From contig JAJYYP010000005.1 in assembly GCA_021800855.1 (NCBI GenBank), positions 1 to 43,118 on the forward strand: DNA of 43,118 bases, in the 5' to 3' direction. Positions within the stretch are counted from its first letter, which is position 1. Each line of letters begins with the position of its first letter. Position numbers and translations under genes: made by a program. Below are positions 31,323 through 39,856 of this stretch, one piece after another. The notes beneath the pieces were generated by a model. That model saw only the letters and a program-made list of their open reading frames with translations, made no database searches and was not told the origin of the DNA. The stretch comes from an archaeon (GTDB taxonomy: Archaea > Thermoproteota > Nitrososphaeria > Nitrososphaerales > Gagatemarchaeaceae).

Positions 31323-31384
31323 CTAGGGGCGAACTCCGGCTGAAGTTGATAAACGTAGGGGCAGAAAACCAGGTTCAGAGTTGC

Positions 31385-32416
31385 TCAACCGAACCACTTC
31401 TCCAGGGTCTCAGTCTTGGACGAGTCGATGCTCGAAGACTCCACCCGTCCTATGGCGGCGTCCACTCTGTCCTTGGAGAAGGAGTGCTCCCCGACCAGAA
31501 ATGACACAACCCTTTGCTTGTCGAGAGGCTTCCACTCGGGGCGCACCCCCTTGATCGAGGGGGCATCGAGGTAGAGCTTCCTGATCTCCTGATAGTTGAC
31601 CCCTTGCAGGGGGGCTGCGAGCTCCTTGATTTCCTCGAGCCTGCCATACTTCTTGAGGTACTTGAGAGCCGTGGCCGGTCCCACCCCCGCGAACCCGTCA
31701 GGATTGAAGTCGGTCCCGAGCAGGATCGCGAAGTCGACCAGCTGCTCTCTGGACAGCCCCGTGGCGGCCATCGCGGCCTTGAGGGTTATCCGCTCCGGGA
31801 CCACGTTGATCACGATCCCCTTGCTCGGGAGCCTTCTTTTGCCCGATATTGTGACGTTGCGCACAAGGACGGGCGCGCCGAACACGATGGAGTCGTGGTC
31901 CTGGGACGCCACTGCGTTCACTGTCCCCTCGATCGCCATGACCGACGCCTGGGCCTCTCCTTCTGATGGGGCATCCACCCAAGGTATCCCCATCGCGTCC
32001 AGGAGCTCCTTCGCGTCGGCGACCATCTCTCTCCGGAGGACAGTCGAGGCCTCCGCATACTTCCTCGCCTCGGTCAGCTCGCCGGCTTGGAGGGCGCGGA
32101 GGTACTGGTCCTTGGCTTCCCTCCGCTGTTCAGAGCGTCTCCGGATCTCCTCCATCTTGAGGTCAGGGGGGCGGCCGTCGAACACATAGACAAGCTTCAT
32201 GCCAAGCTCCAGCAGGTTGACGTTCCTGTAGAATAGGCCTGAGATGTGGGAGGTGACGCGTCCCTGCTTGTCCTTGAGGTGGCCGCCGTCCATCCCACGG
32301 ATGATCGCAAGGAACTGGTAGAGGGTGTTGTACCCGTCGACGGCGAGCTTCCACCCGGCGATGTCCTCTAGCTGAATCTTCTCTCTTGGGATGGCGTCAC
32401 CGAAGTCTACACCCAT
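31385..32416 (-). CDS. fen: Flap endonuclease FEN-1
   Basis: Removes 5' flaps during Okazaki-fragment maturation and repair. 343 residues from ATG 32416, chosen because the family needs MGV/MG at the start and the box CGATAAATC lies 29 bases upstream. Landmarks: LAVDGYNTLYQF (metal Asp), VYVFDGRPPDLK, APSEGEAQASVM, VASQDHDSIVFG, and the helix-hairpin-helix LLGTDFNPDGFAGVGPATALKYLK. The C-terminus ends TETLEKWFG, a PCNA-interacting box. Six more residues are in frame before it. Confidence 0.95.
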   Translation of the reverse strand: MGVDFGDAIPREKIQLEDIAGWKLAVDGYNTLYQFLAIIRGMDGGHLKDKQGRVTSHISGLFYRNVNLLELGMKLVYVFDGRPPDLKMEEIRRRSEQRREAKDQYLRALQAGELTEARKYAEASTVLRREMVADAKELLDAMGIPWVDAPSEGEAQASVMAIEGTVNAVASQDHDSIVFGAPVLVRNVTISGKRRLPSKGIVINVVPERITLKAAMAATGLSREQLVDFAILLGTDFNPDGFAGVGPATALKYLKKYGRLEEIKELAAPLQGVNYQEIRKLYLDAPSIKGVRPEWKPLDKQRVVSFLVGEHSFSKDRVDAAIGRVESSSIDSSKTETLEKWFG

Positions 32417-32455
32417 GGGTTGATGAACCCACACCAGCCCGATTTATCGGTTCGG

Positions 32456-32704
32456 TTACTCTCTTATCCGTGGCATGCGCAGATCTTCAGCGGGCTTGTC
32501 CTGAAACTCCACCCTCCGTTTGTCCTTGGAAACCCACCTTATGCTGATCAGGCCCAGAATCTCAAGCTGCATCAGCGTCTTGTCAAGCTCGTCCGGAGAG
32601 CACCTGCTGCCGTTCTTGTTCAGAGCATCCAGGATGTCTTCATCCGTAGTGCTCTTCTTCTCCTTGATCCATTCGTATGCTGTGTATCTGAGAGGGAATC
32701 TCAT
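32456..32704 (-). CDS. Small winged-helix-like protein
   Basis: 82 residues: YTAYEWIKEKKSTTDEDILDALNKNGSRCSPDELDKTLMQLEILGLISIRWVSKDKR-like sequence with the helix-turn-helix-wing layout of small archaeal regulators. ATG at 32704; CTTTTATACC (32763-32754) would give a leader of about 28 bases with GGTGAT before the start. It lies 39 bases before FEN-1 on the same strand, so read-through is possible. Target unknown. Confidence 0.7.
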   Translation of the reverse strand: MRFPLRYTAYEWIKEKKSTTDEDILDALNKNGSRCSPDELDKTLMQLEILGLISIRWVSKDKRRVEFQDKPAEDLRMPRIRE

Positions 32705-32788
32705 ATGTACATCACCGTGCGGGAAAACGGCTGAGGCAGGGGTGGCCCCGAGGTATAAAAGGTATCAGACGACGCAGCTCTGTGACTG

Positions 32789-33076
32789 CTACTGCGGCGG
32801 GAGCTTGCTGGACATCCTGCTTACCCCGGTGACTTCGCACTGGCTGACAAGGGGGGACTTGGACACGGCCTCCTCGATTCTATCGACCGCGCCTTCCTCC
32901 TCGGGGACGACCAGATCGAGAATCACGGCCGAGAGGCCGAAAGCGATTGGCTCCACCTTTTGCGCCCTAATCTGGGCTGCCGCCGGGAGCAGCCCGGCCA
33001 CCGAGTCCACCAGTTTCTGATGGTCAGTAGTCGTATCAGGGGGGAGGAGTTTGAGCCTGATGACATAAGAGCCCAA
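32789..33076 (-). CDS. ef1b: Elongation factor 1-beta
   Basis: Nucleotide exchange factor for EF-1 alpha. 95 residues from TTG 33076: MGSYVIRLKLLPPDTTTDH, then VEPIAFGLSAVILDLVVPEEEGAVDRIEEAV, the whole archaeal aEF-1beta fold of about 90 residues. AGGGAAG lies about six bases before the TTG, within the end of the zinc-ribbon gene. The frame is open upstream to 33172 but not family-like. Confidence 0.93.
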   Translation of the reverse strand: MGSYVIRLKLLPPDTTTDHQKLVDSVAGLLPAAAQIRAQKVEPIAFGLSAVILDLVVPEEEGAVDRIEEAVSKSPLVSQCEVTGVSRMSSKLPPQ

Positions 33077-33086
33077 GGCGTCTTCC

Positions 33087-33269
33087 CTATGGCCCTTCGA
33101 AGCCGCAGTTAAGGCACTTGTACCGCCTTGAGAACTTCCTGCACTTCTCAGACCTCCAGATGACGGTCTCATGGCAGTTCGGGCAGCTGAAGTGGACCGC
33201 CCTCTCGGCGGGCTTTATGGGCCTGTTACACGAATTGCATAGAGGGAGGGTCACGACGCCCTGCGACAT
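33087..33269 (-). CDS. Zinc-ribbon protein upstream of EF-1 beta
   Basis: 60 residues from ATG 33269 with four CxxC-type pairs: CNSC, CPNC, EKC and CLNC, and the ending NCGFEGP. This small archaeal zinc-finger family (Zn-ribbon RNA-binding type) regularly sits directly before EF-1 beta. TATA box CTATATCT (33304-33297) is about 31 bases upstream. Likely RNA- or ribosome-binding, by family. Confidence 0.87.
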   Translation of the reverse strand: MSQGVVTLPLCNSCNRPIKPAERAVHFSCPNCHETVIWRSEKCRKFSRRYKCLNCGFEGP

Positions 33270-33325
33270 TTCTAAAGAACCCCTTCTGGCCCGACAGATA
33301 TAGGTTGCTGCGCGGTGGCCCGGCT

Positions 33326-34474
33326 TCACCGCTCTAACAGAAGAGAACGCACCTCTGCGGAAGCCACCAACCCCGCAATCTTCAGGAGCCCAGGCATCCC
33401 CAGGGCGCCCAGGAGGGCTGTTGCGTGGAAGTCGAAGTCCGTCTGGGACAGCTTCTGTGTCATCTTAGAGGCGGCAAGCACAGAGAAGACACCATCCAGA
33501 TCCTGGTTCGACAGCTTCTCGAATGCCCCCCTCAGCCTCAGCATGGCCTTCATCTCTTTCACGAATTCCCCTTCCCACTCTTTCTGGTAACCAGCCAACA
33601 AGGATGGCCGACCCTCGTGTATACTGGAGGAAACCCACCTGGCAGCTGTCGCAGCCCCGGCGAGGGATGTCAATATCCCACCCGCGGTGGTGGGTTTGAC
33701 CTGCCCGGCTGACTCGCCTACGTATATCCGCCTCCCTCTGACGAAGCTCTGAGCAGGTCCGCCGATGTATATCGGCGCAGCCACCCTCCTGAGGACCGTC
33801 GTACTGCGTCCCTCGAGGAACCCATCCAGAGCCTTGAAGGGGCTCACCCCCCGTCCAGCTGCGCCGACCTTGGCCTTGTGCTCCCCGAAAGGGATAACCC
33901 ATGCGAAGAACCCCGGATACTTCCCGGCATCCAGGAAGACCTCGACCACGTGCTCCCTTATCCAATCCCCCTCGACTTCGTACTTCGCCGCTGGCAGGAT
34001 GCCATGTTTCGGGCTAGAAGCGGGCCCTGTGGCGTCGACGAGGAACTTCGCCTTGACTTCTTCGTCCCCGGCATTCACAGTGACTGAGTCGCCTGTCTCA
34101 GTCGCTTCTCCCGCCCTACGCCCCGTCATGACAGACGCCCCCGCAGCCTCCGCGGCGGCCGAGACCTGCTTGTCGTAGGCGCTCCTGTCGAGCACGACGA
34201 CTTCCAGCCCCTCGGCGTCGACTGTGAAGGTCTTCCCCGACGGCGAGTGCAAGACTGCTGAGTCGACCCGGTCCTGAATCACCCCCGCTCCAGGTGGGTA
34301 ACCGTACTTCCTGAGGCCTCTCAGGCTCACCAGGCCGTCGCACTTCTCTGGCTCGCCCACCTCGGGGTGCTCCTCAGCCACCAGGACGTTGAGCCCCAGC
34401 TTCGCAGCCTCTGAAGCAAAGGTGAGGCCCGCGATGCTCCCGCCGGCCACAAAGACGTCGTAGGTTCGGGACAA
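33326..34474 (-). CDS. Geranylgeranyl reductase family flavoprotein
   Basis: FAD enzyme that saturates isoprenoid chains of archaeal lipids, 382 residues. [21 protein letters not shown] (8-28) binds [14 protein letters not shown] near residue 40 holds the family cysteine, [16 protein letters not shown] is the substrate-cavity motif, and [15 protein letters not shown] the second FAD motif. TTG start at 34474, about 25 bases from GATTAAGC, suggests leaderless mRNA. Which of several family members (lipid or menaquinone saturation) is not resolved. Confidence 0.88.
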   Translation of the reverse strand: MSRTYDVFVAGGSIAGLTFASEAAKLGLNVLVAEEHPEVGEPEKCDGLVSLRGLRKYGYPPGAGVIQDRVDSAVLHSPSGKTFTVDAEGLEVVVLDRSAYDKQVSAAAEAAGASVMTGRRAGEATETGDSVTVNAGDEEVKAKFLVDATGPASSPKHGILPAAKYEVEGDWIREHVVEVFLDAGKYPGFFAWVIPFGEHKAKVGAAGRGVSPFKALDGFLEGRSTTVLRRVAAPIYIGGPAQSFVRGRRIYVGESAGQVKPTTAGGILTSLAGAATAARWVSSSIHEGRPSLLAGYQKEWEGEFVKEMKAMLRLRGAFEKLSNQDLDGVFSVLAASKMTQKLSQTDFDFHATALLGALGMPGLLKIAGLVASAEVRSLLLER

Positions 34475-34534
34475 GGGCCAGGACTCTGCAAAGGCTTAAT
34501 CGGACTTGTAATAACCGTTGGCAAACCAGCAGGC

Positions 34535-34882
34535 ATGAAACAGGCCATCGTCGTCCGGACTGACCTCGGGATGGGGAAAGGGAAGGTCGCCGCCCAGGCC
34601 GCACATGCGTCGCTCTCCGCCGCCGAGGCGGCGCAGCAGAAGAGGCCTGGATGGTACGGGGGGTGGAAAGAAGGGGGTCAGGCCAAGATCGTCTTGAAGG
34701 TAGACTCTGAAGAGGCCCTGAGAGAGCTCTTCCGGAAGGCGAAGAGCGCTGGACTCCCCGCCGCGCTGGTGGAAGACAGGGGGCTCACCCAGGTGGAGCC
34801 TGGGACGACCACCTGCCTGGCGGTAGGCCCCGCCCCGGAAGAAGAAGTCGACGCGATCACAGGGAAGCTCAAGCTCCTTTGA
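34535..34882 (+). CDS. pth2: Peptidyl-tRNA hydrolase, Pth2 type
   Basis: Releases tRNA from stalled peptidyl-tRNA. 115 residues: [28 protein letters not shown] is the Pth2 catalytic start, [24 protein letters not shown] the second block. Complete, normal length. The stop overlaps the TruD start (TGATG), so the two tRNA enzymes are co-translated. Confidence 0.96.
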   Translation: MKQAIVVRTDLGMGKGKVAAQAAHASLSAAEAAQQKRPGWYGGWKEGGQAKIVLKVDSEEALRELFRKAKSAGLPAALVEDRGLTQVEPGTTTCLAVGPAPEEEVDAITGKLKLL

Positions 34883-36123
34883 TGCAGCCCGCAGAAGCCG
34901 AAAGGGAGGCGGGGATCCTGTGCTATGCGACTGCCGGTCCCAGCTGTGCGGGGAGGGTCAAGAGCGCCCCTGGTGACTTTCACGTCGAGGAGGTGATCGA
35001 CACATCCAAGATGACGGCCGAGTGGGCGGATGGAAGGTATCCACTCTACAGGGTGCAGAAGGAGTCCATTGACACCATGCACATGGCCTCAGAGCTCGGC
35101 GCCGCCTTGAAGAGCAGGGTGAGCTACGCAGGGATGAAGGACAGCAGAGCCGTCGCGGTCCAGTACGCCACCCCCACCAGCCTGAGGTCTGCGCGCCCGG
35201 CGCTGGTGAACGGAGGCAGGTTCACGGCGACACTCGTCGGGTTCCTCCCTCGGCCCCTTTCGCGCTCTTCTGTCTTGGCGAACAAGTTCGAGGTCACTGT
35301 CAGAGGGTGCTGCCCTGAGGTCGGAGTAAGAATCTCAGAAGCCTTCGAGCTCGCCGCTGCGGGGAAGGTCCCGAACTACTTCGGGCTACAGAGGTTCGGG
35401 GCGCCAGGCCGTGGGACGCACGAAGTGGGGAGGGCCCTGGTCAAAGGGAAGTTCGAGCAGGCGGTAGGCCTCCTGCTGGCTGTGAGCCCCGAGGCCAGGG
35501 AAGCAGCCGCGGCGGGGAGATACAGGGAGTTGTTGGACATTCTCCCCCAGGGGAACGACGTGGAAAGGAGAGTGGCCAGGGCGCTAATGACGAAGCCGGG
35601 GGAGTGGGTCAGGGCGCTGAGGGCGATACCGCTCAGGCTCAGGCGCCTATACGTCCAAGCGTATCAGTCGTTCATCTTCAACAGGACCCTCAGCTCGGCG
35701 CTCGAGAGAGGAGAGGATATCTCGAAGTACGCCGCGGGGGACAACTGGGGGGAACGTGGCCCCGGAGGGCTGACGGTCTACGGCGTGAGGGGGGTGAAGG
35801 AGGCGCCGACAGAGGGGGCGGTCCCTTTGGTCCAGCTGGTGGGCTACGCGTACAGGGACTACGGCTCCAGGTTCGATTTGTGTGTCCGTGACACCCTCGC
35901 GTCGGAGGGTGTCGAGCCCCGTTCGTTCTACGTCAAAGAGATGCAAGAAGTGTCATCAGAGGGCGGATTCAGACGCCCCCATCTGGCCATGAACGACGGA
36001 GCATCCGTCGTCCAGGGTGACGCCGCAATTCTCCGTTTTACCCTCGCCAGAGGGCAATACGCCACCATTTTGCTCCGTGAAGTCCTGAAACCCAACGACC
36101 CCATTACCTCGGGATTGGCATGA
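34882..36123 (+). CDS. truD: tRNA pseudouridine synthase TruD
   Basis: Makes pseudouridine 13 in tRNA. 413 residues from ATG 34882. SAPGDFHVEEVID near the start, the catalytic Asp in YAGMKDSRAVAVQ, PNYFGLQRFGAPGRGTHEVG and the C-terminal YVQAYQSFIFN and GYAY motifs are all typical of TruD. The TGATG junction with Pth2 fixes the start. Normal archaeal length. Confidence 0.95.
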   Translation: MQPAEAEREAGILCYATAGPSCAGRVKSAPGDFHVEEVIDTSKMTAEWADGRYPLYRVQKESIDTMHMASELGAALKSRVSYAGMKDSRAVAVQYATPTSLRSARPALVNGGRFTATLVGFLPRPLSRSSVLANKFEVTVRGCCPEVGVRISEAFELAAAGKVPNYFGLQRFGAPGRGTHEVGRALVKGKFEQAVGLLLAVSPEAREAAAAGRYRELLDILPQGNDVERRVARALMTKPGEWVRALRAIPLRLRRLYVQAYQSFIFNRTLSSALERGEDISKYAAGDNWGERGPGGLTVYGVRGVKEAPTEGAVPLVQLVGYAYRDYGSRFDLCVRDTLASEGVEPRSFYVKEMQEVSSEGGFRRPHLAMNDGASVVQGDAAILRFTLARGQYATILLREVLKPNDPITSGLA

Positions 36124-36169
36124 CCCACGAATGCTTATACATAGAGCCCGGAGGCCAGGGCCGAGTCCC

Positions 36170-37165
36170 ATGTCCGGCGACGTCTACGATATCACGATTG
36201 TAGGCGCAGGGCCGAGCGGCCTGTTCGCGACGTTCTACGCTGGGCTCAGACAGATGAAGACGAAGGTGATCGACGCCCTGGAGGAGCCCGGAGGGCAGGT
36301 CGCGGTGCTCTATCCTGAGAAGTACATCTTCGACGTCCCTGGGTACTCCAAGATACTGGCGAAGGACCTGGTCAAGCGCCTGGTCGAGCAGGCGTTCCAA
36401 TATGGGGCTACCGTGGTCCTCGGCGAGAGGGTGACATCGCTCCGCAGGGACGGCGGCGTCTTCGAGCTCGAGACCAACAATGGGACCAAGCATTATTCGA
36501 AGGCTGTTCTCATAGCCGCAGGAGTGGGGGCTTTCTCGCCGAACAAGCTGGAAGCTCGCGGTGCGGCGGACTACGAAGGGAAAGGGGTGTACTATTTCGT
36601 CAAAGACAAGAGCGCCTTCCGAGACAAGAGACTGCTCATCGTGGGTGGGGGGGATTCGGCTGTTGACTGGGCCCTGAACATGAAGGACACGGCGAAGAAG
36701 ATTACGCTGGTGCACAGGAGGGACGTGTTCAGGGCGCACGAGGGGAGCGTCGCAGAGCTGATGAAGTCGGACGTAGACCTCAAACTGTTCCATGAGGTCA
36801 GCCAGGTGAAGGGCGACGGGTCTAATGTGACCCAGGCGGTCGTGTTCGACAACAGGTCGAAGGCAGAGACGGTGCTGGACGTCGACGCCATACTCGTCAA
36901 CATCGGGTTCAGGGCTGACCTCGGTCCGATAAAGGACTGGGGGCTACAGATCGATGGCAGGGAGATCAGGACCAACGGGAAGATGGAGACCAACATCCCA
37001 GGGGTCTACGTGGCCGGAGACGTCGCCGGCCCCCAGGACGGGATAAAGCTGAACCTTATTGCCACGGGCTACGCGCAGGCAGCAGTGGCCGTGAACGTCG
37101 CCAAGGCCTTTGTCGATCCAGGCTCCAAGGTATTCCCCGGTCACAGCAGCGAGATGAGAAGGTAG
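36170..37165 (+). CDS. Thioredoxin reductase-like ferredoxin-NADP reductase
   Basis: 331-residue flavoprotein. ITIVGAGPSGLFATFYAGLRQ binds FAD, RLLIVGGGDSAVDWALNM binds NADPH, and GVYVAGDVAGPQDGIKLNLIATGYAQAA closes the FAD domain. There is no CxxC active-site disulfide where thioredoxin reductase has one, so it belongs with the YumC-type ferredoxin/flavodoxin-NADP reductases. ATG 36170 chosen since GCTTATACA (36133-36141) is about 33 bases before it. Could supply electrons to the Rieske ferredoxin; this is inference. Confidence 0.88.
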   Translation: MSGDVYDITIVGAGPSGLFATFYAGLRQMKTKVIDALEEPGGQVAVLYPEKYIFDVPGYSKILAKDLVKRLVEQAFQYGATVVLGERVTSLRRDGGVFELETNNGTKHYSKAVLIAAGVGAFSPNKLEARGAADYEGKGVYYFVKDKSAFRDKRLLIVGGGDSAVDWALNMKDTAKKITLVHRRDVFRAHEGSVAELMKSDVDLKLFHEVSQVKGDGSNVTQAVVFDNRSKAETVLDVDAILVNIGFRADLGPIKDWGLQIDGREIRTNGKMETNIPGVYVAGDVAGPQDGIKLNLIATGYAQAAVAVNVAKAFVDPGSKVFPGHSSEMRR

Positions 37166-37167
37166 GT

Positions 37168-37629
37168 TCAGACAGTTACCCCGAGCGCCCGTCTGTAATC
37201 GTAGTCCCTCCTAATCGCAGGATTCAGCGGGTCCACGAGGATGCACTCGTACCACGCGTGCATTCCGTCCTCCCAGACGGGATAGGAACCGAGGACCTTC
37301 ATGTTGGGGTGCCTTTCCTGGGCCCTCCTCTCTGCGACCTGCTTGGAGGACACGGCAGATTTTATCTTTACCACCCCCATGTGTTTCGGCCTCCTCCCAG
37401 ACGTAGGCCGCTGCTTCCGCATCCCCCCGCGAGAAACGCGCATCCTGACCACTATGACCCCCTCCTTCGCCTTGTAGCCCAGCGCCCTGGCCCTGTCCAG
37501 CCTCCAGGGGCGGTCCACCCTGACAGCGGCGGGCTGCTTCCTGAGCTCGACTGCCCTTGTCTTCATGTCCCCTCCCTTTTCGTGGAAGATCTGCTGCCAG
37601 GTCTTGGAAATCTGGCTGTACATGGGCAT
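37168..37629 (-). CDS. rpl15e: Ribosomal protein eL15
   Basis: Archaeal/eukaryotic large-subunit protein, 153 residues. MYSQISKTWQQ at the start, RALGYKAKEGVIVVRMRVSRGG, GRRPKHMGVVK, and GSYPVWEDGMHAWYECILVDP are all eL15 signatures. CTTTATTT lies 30 bases before the ATG at 37629, so it has its own promoter. It converges with the flavoprotein gene, two bases between stops. Confidence 0.96.
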   Translation of the reverse strand: MPMYSQISKTWQQIFHEKGGDMKTRAVELRKQPAAVRVDRPWRLDRARALGYKAKEGVIVVRMRVSRGGMRKQRPTSGRRPKHMGVVKIKSAVSSKQVAERRAQERHPNMKVLGSYPVWEDGMHAWYECILVDPLNPAIRRDYDYRRALGVTV

Positions 37630-37675
37630 TCGAACGCCTCGTTCTCAGTCGCCAAATAAAGGTTCCCGGGGCATC

Positions 37676-38587
37676 TCATGGAGCTTTGAAGAAGGCCCTG
37701 ACCTTCTCCCCGACTACCTCGATGGCGTTCGCCTGAGCCTCCTCGGTCTGCCCCCCGATATGGGGGGTGAGGATTACATTCGGAGCTGAGAGGATCGTCC
37801 CCGACGGAGGCTCCTTCTCGAAGACATCCAAGGCTGCTCCGCCGATGGTCCCCGCCCTCAGAGCCGAGGCCAGGGCGTCTTCATCCACCACCCCCCCTCT
37901 CGACATGTTGACCAGCACCGAACTCTCCTTCATGGTGGCGATGCGCGGGGCATCAACCATGTGCACGGTGTCGGGTGCCAAGGGGACGTGGAGAGTTATG
38001 TAATCAGAGGACGAGAAGATTTCGTCGAGGGGCACCATCCTCGCGCCCAGAGGCCCCGTTACGTCCTGAGGGACTGGGACGACATCGTAAGCCAATATGG
38101 TCATCCCCAGAGCCCTCCCTATCTCGGCTATGCGCCGCCCGATCCTCCCGAACCCTACCACCCCTAGGACCTTCCCCTTCAGTTCTCTGCCGACAAGGAC
38201 GTTCTTCTCCCACTTGCCTGACCTGGTCCCCGTGTCCGCTTGGACCAGCTTCCTACTTAAGGCGAGCATCACCAAGACCACCTGCTCGGCTACTGCCTCC
38301 ACCAACGATTCGGGGCTGTTCACCACGGCCACGCCTCTCTCCTTGGCGAACCCCACGTCAACGTTGTCCAGACCAGTCCCCGGACGGGCGACGAGCTTGA
38401 GGCGGTTCGCCCTCTCTAGGACCTCGCGATCGACCTTCGTCCTGCTTCTCACGACAAGCACCTCGTAGTTGCCCGCGACCGAGAGCAGCTCCTCTCTGCT
38501 CAGGGTCGGCCTGTAGTCCACCTCGAAGGACGGCCCAAGCGAGAGCCGCGTGATATCTACCTGATCGCAGACTAGCACCTTGACCAT
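37676..38587 (-). CDS. serA: D-2-hydroxyacid / phosphoglycerate dehydrogenase-like
   Basis: NAD-dependent dehydrogenase, 303 residues without the C-terminal ACT domain of many SerA proteins. GVVGFGRIGRRIAEIGRALG binds NAD; catalytic Arg in NMSRGGVVDE, Glu in FEKEPP and His in TPHIGG are present. RPGTGLDNVDVG and NSPESLVEAVAEQ suggest 3-phosphoglycerate dehydrogenase, first step of serine synthesis, but other 2-hydroxyacids are possible. ATG at 38587 lies 16 bases inside the end of the preceding flavoprotein gene. Confidence 0.88.
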   Translation of the reverse strand: MVKVLVCDQVDITRLSLGPSFEVDYRPTLSREELLSVAGNYEVLVVRSRTKVDREVLERANRLKLVARPGTGLDNVDVGFAKERGVAVVNSPESLVEAVAEQVVLVMLALSRKLVQADTGTRSGKWEKNVLVGRELKGKVLGVVGFGRIGRRIAEIGRALGMTILAYDVVPVPQDVTGPLGARMVPLDEIFSSSDYITLHVPLAPDTVHMVDAPRIATMKESSVLVNMSRGGVVDEDALASALRAGTIGGAALDVFEKEPPSGTILSAPNVILTPHIGGQTEEAQANAIEVVGEKVRAFFKAP

Positions 38588-39804
38588 GACTTAAGCCCCA
38601 GCCTGGCGGTGTCTGACACCACAGATATATCACTTGAACCAGGGTGCCCGTAAGCCAAGGACCTCAGCGTAGCTGTCCCTGAAGCTGAGGAGCCGAGGCT
38701 CAATGATGTGAAGTCGGCTGGCTCGATCACCTCAGCGCCGATCACCCTCCCGGTACCGCGCTCATAGACCAGGCTGCAAGCCGAAGAGCCACTCCATCGC
38801 CGCCCTACCTCCCGGACGTCCATGCCCAACGACTCGCACGTCAGCGCGTCTGGGCCAACCCTGGACCATCTCAACCCAAAGACAGACAGAGACCAGGTTC
38901 GGAGCAAGCCGACGCTTATGTCTCCGCCTGCGGAGTTCGCGCCCGCAGCCCTCCCAGACAACCTTGGCTCATCGACCAACGTAGCCCCGGGCGGGAGCGA
39001 CCGATCAAGCTCAGCGCATCCACCAGCCGCGAAGACCCTAGGCACCTTCGCCCTCAGGTACCTGTCGACCAGGACCCCACCGCTGCGGCCGGGGGACGCG
39101 GCAAGGCGGATGGGGACGGGGACCCGCCGAGGGATGAAAGCGAGCGCGTCGCATGGGAGCACGTCCCCTCCTGCTATCACAGCCTCCACGCGGGCGAGGC
39201 CGACGACCCTGCCGACCCATCCTGGACGGAGGCCTATCCCTTTCGCGCGGGCCGCGTCAGAGACGACGTCAAACACCGGCGGGCTTGGTCTCCCTCGCTG
39301 CCAAGACGACACCATCAAGGAAGGCCTCGCCCCTCTGGCAGAGAGCCGTTCGGCGACTTGCAGCCCTCTGGCCCCTTCGCCGCAGATAAGTATCCGGTCA
39401 GCTGATGCGCTGGCCGAGCCGAATTCTTCGTACCGAGCAGCTGAGTCCAACACAAACGAACCGAGTTTGCGGATTCCTTGGGCTGTGGGCGGCTCGAAGC
39501 GGGAGCCAGCTGCTATGACCACGGAGTCGGCGCGGAAGTGCGACCCGTTGGAAGCGACCACCTCCCCTTCGCGGACCGCTACTACCTCGGTCCCAAGAAT
39601 CGAGGCAGATGGAGGCTCCTGGTCGAGAGTGCTGGAGACAGTGCGGCTCTGGCCTTCGAGGCCCACCAGGTCTGGCCATGACGCCCATGGCGGCTCAGGT
39701 TCGTCTAAGCGGTCGATCACCGTTGCGTCAGCTCCTTGTCTGGCGCACTCCTCAACCGCGGCCGTCCCTGCGGTGCCGCTCCCCACTACCAGGATCCTGG
39801 GCAC
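38572..39804 (-). CDS. FAD-dependent pyridine nucleotide oxidoreductase, divergent
   Basis: 410 residues from a GTG at 39804. ILVVGSGTAGTAAVEECARQGA binds FAD, DRILICGEGARGLQVAERLSARGA should bind NAD(P), RVFAAGGCAEL closes the FAD domain, and a C-terminal dimerisation-like domain follows. The redox CxxxxC of dihydrolipoamide dehydrogenases is absent and Cys is rare, so it is not a disulfide reductase; closer to NADH oxidase or CoA-disulfide-type relatives without their cysteine. The open frame extends to 39918 but the palindromic TATA box at 39827-39834 fixes the start. Substrate unknown. Confidence 0.75.
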   Translation of the reverse strand: MPRILVVGSGTAGTAAVEECARQGADATVIDRLDEPEPPWASWPDLVGLEGQSRTVSSTLDQEPPSASILGTEVVAVREGEVVASNGSHFRADSVVIAAGSRFEPPTAQGIRKLGSFVLDSAARYEEFGSASASADRILICGEGARGLQVAERLSARGARPSLMVSSWQRGRPSPPVFDVVSDAARAKGIGLRPGWVGRVVGLARVEAVIAGGDVLPCDALAFIPRRVPVPIRLAASPGRSGGVLVDRYLRAKVPRVFAAGGCAELDRSLPPGATLVDEPRLSGRAAGANSAGGDISVGLLRTWSLSVFGLRWSRVGPDALTCESLGMDVREVGRRWSGSSACSLVYERGTGRVIGAEVIEPADFTSLSLGSSASGTATLRSLAYGHPGSSDISVVSDTARLGLKSWSRC

Positions 39805-39826
39805 GAGGCCGACCGTCCCCTGAGAC

Positions 39827-39834
39827 GTTATAAC
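39827..39834. promoter_or_regulatory. Palindromic TATA box serving two divergent genes
   Basis: GTTATAAC is its own reverse complement. Its centre lies 26.5 bases from both the GTG at 39804 (minus) and the ATG at 39857 (plus), exactly the box-A distance for leaderless transcripts in each direction. No second box exists in the 52-base gap. Confidence 0.7.
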
Positions 39835-39856
39835 CGGCAGATCTGTCGGAGGGGGC

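Noticed and set aside
38822-39823. 333-codon plus frame opposite the flavoprotein
   Set aside because: Ser/Pro/Thr/Arg-rich shadow of a clear flavoprotein gene on the other strand.
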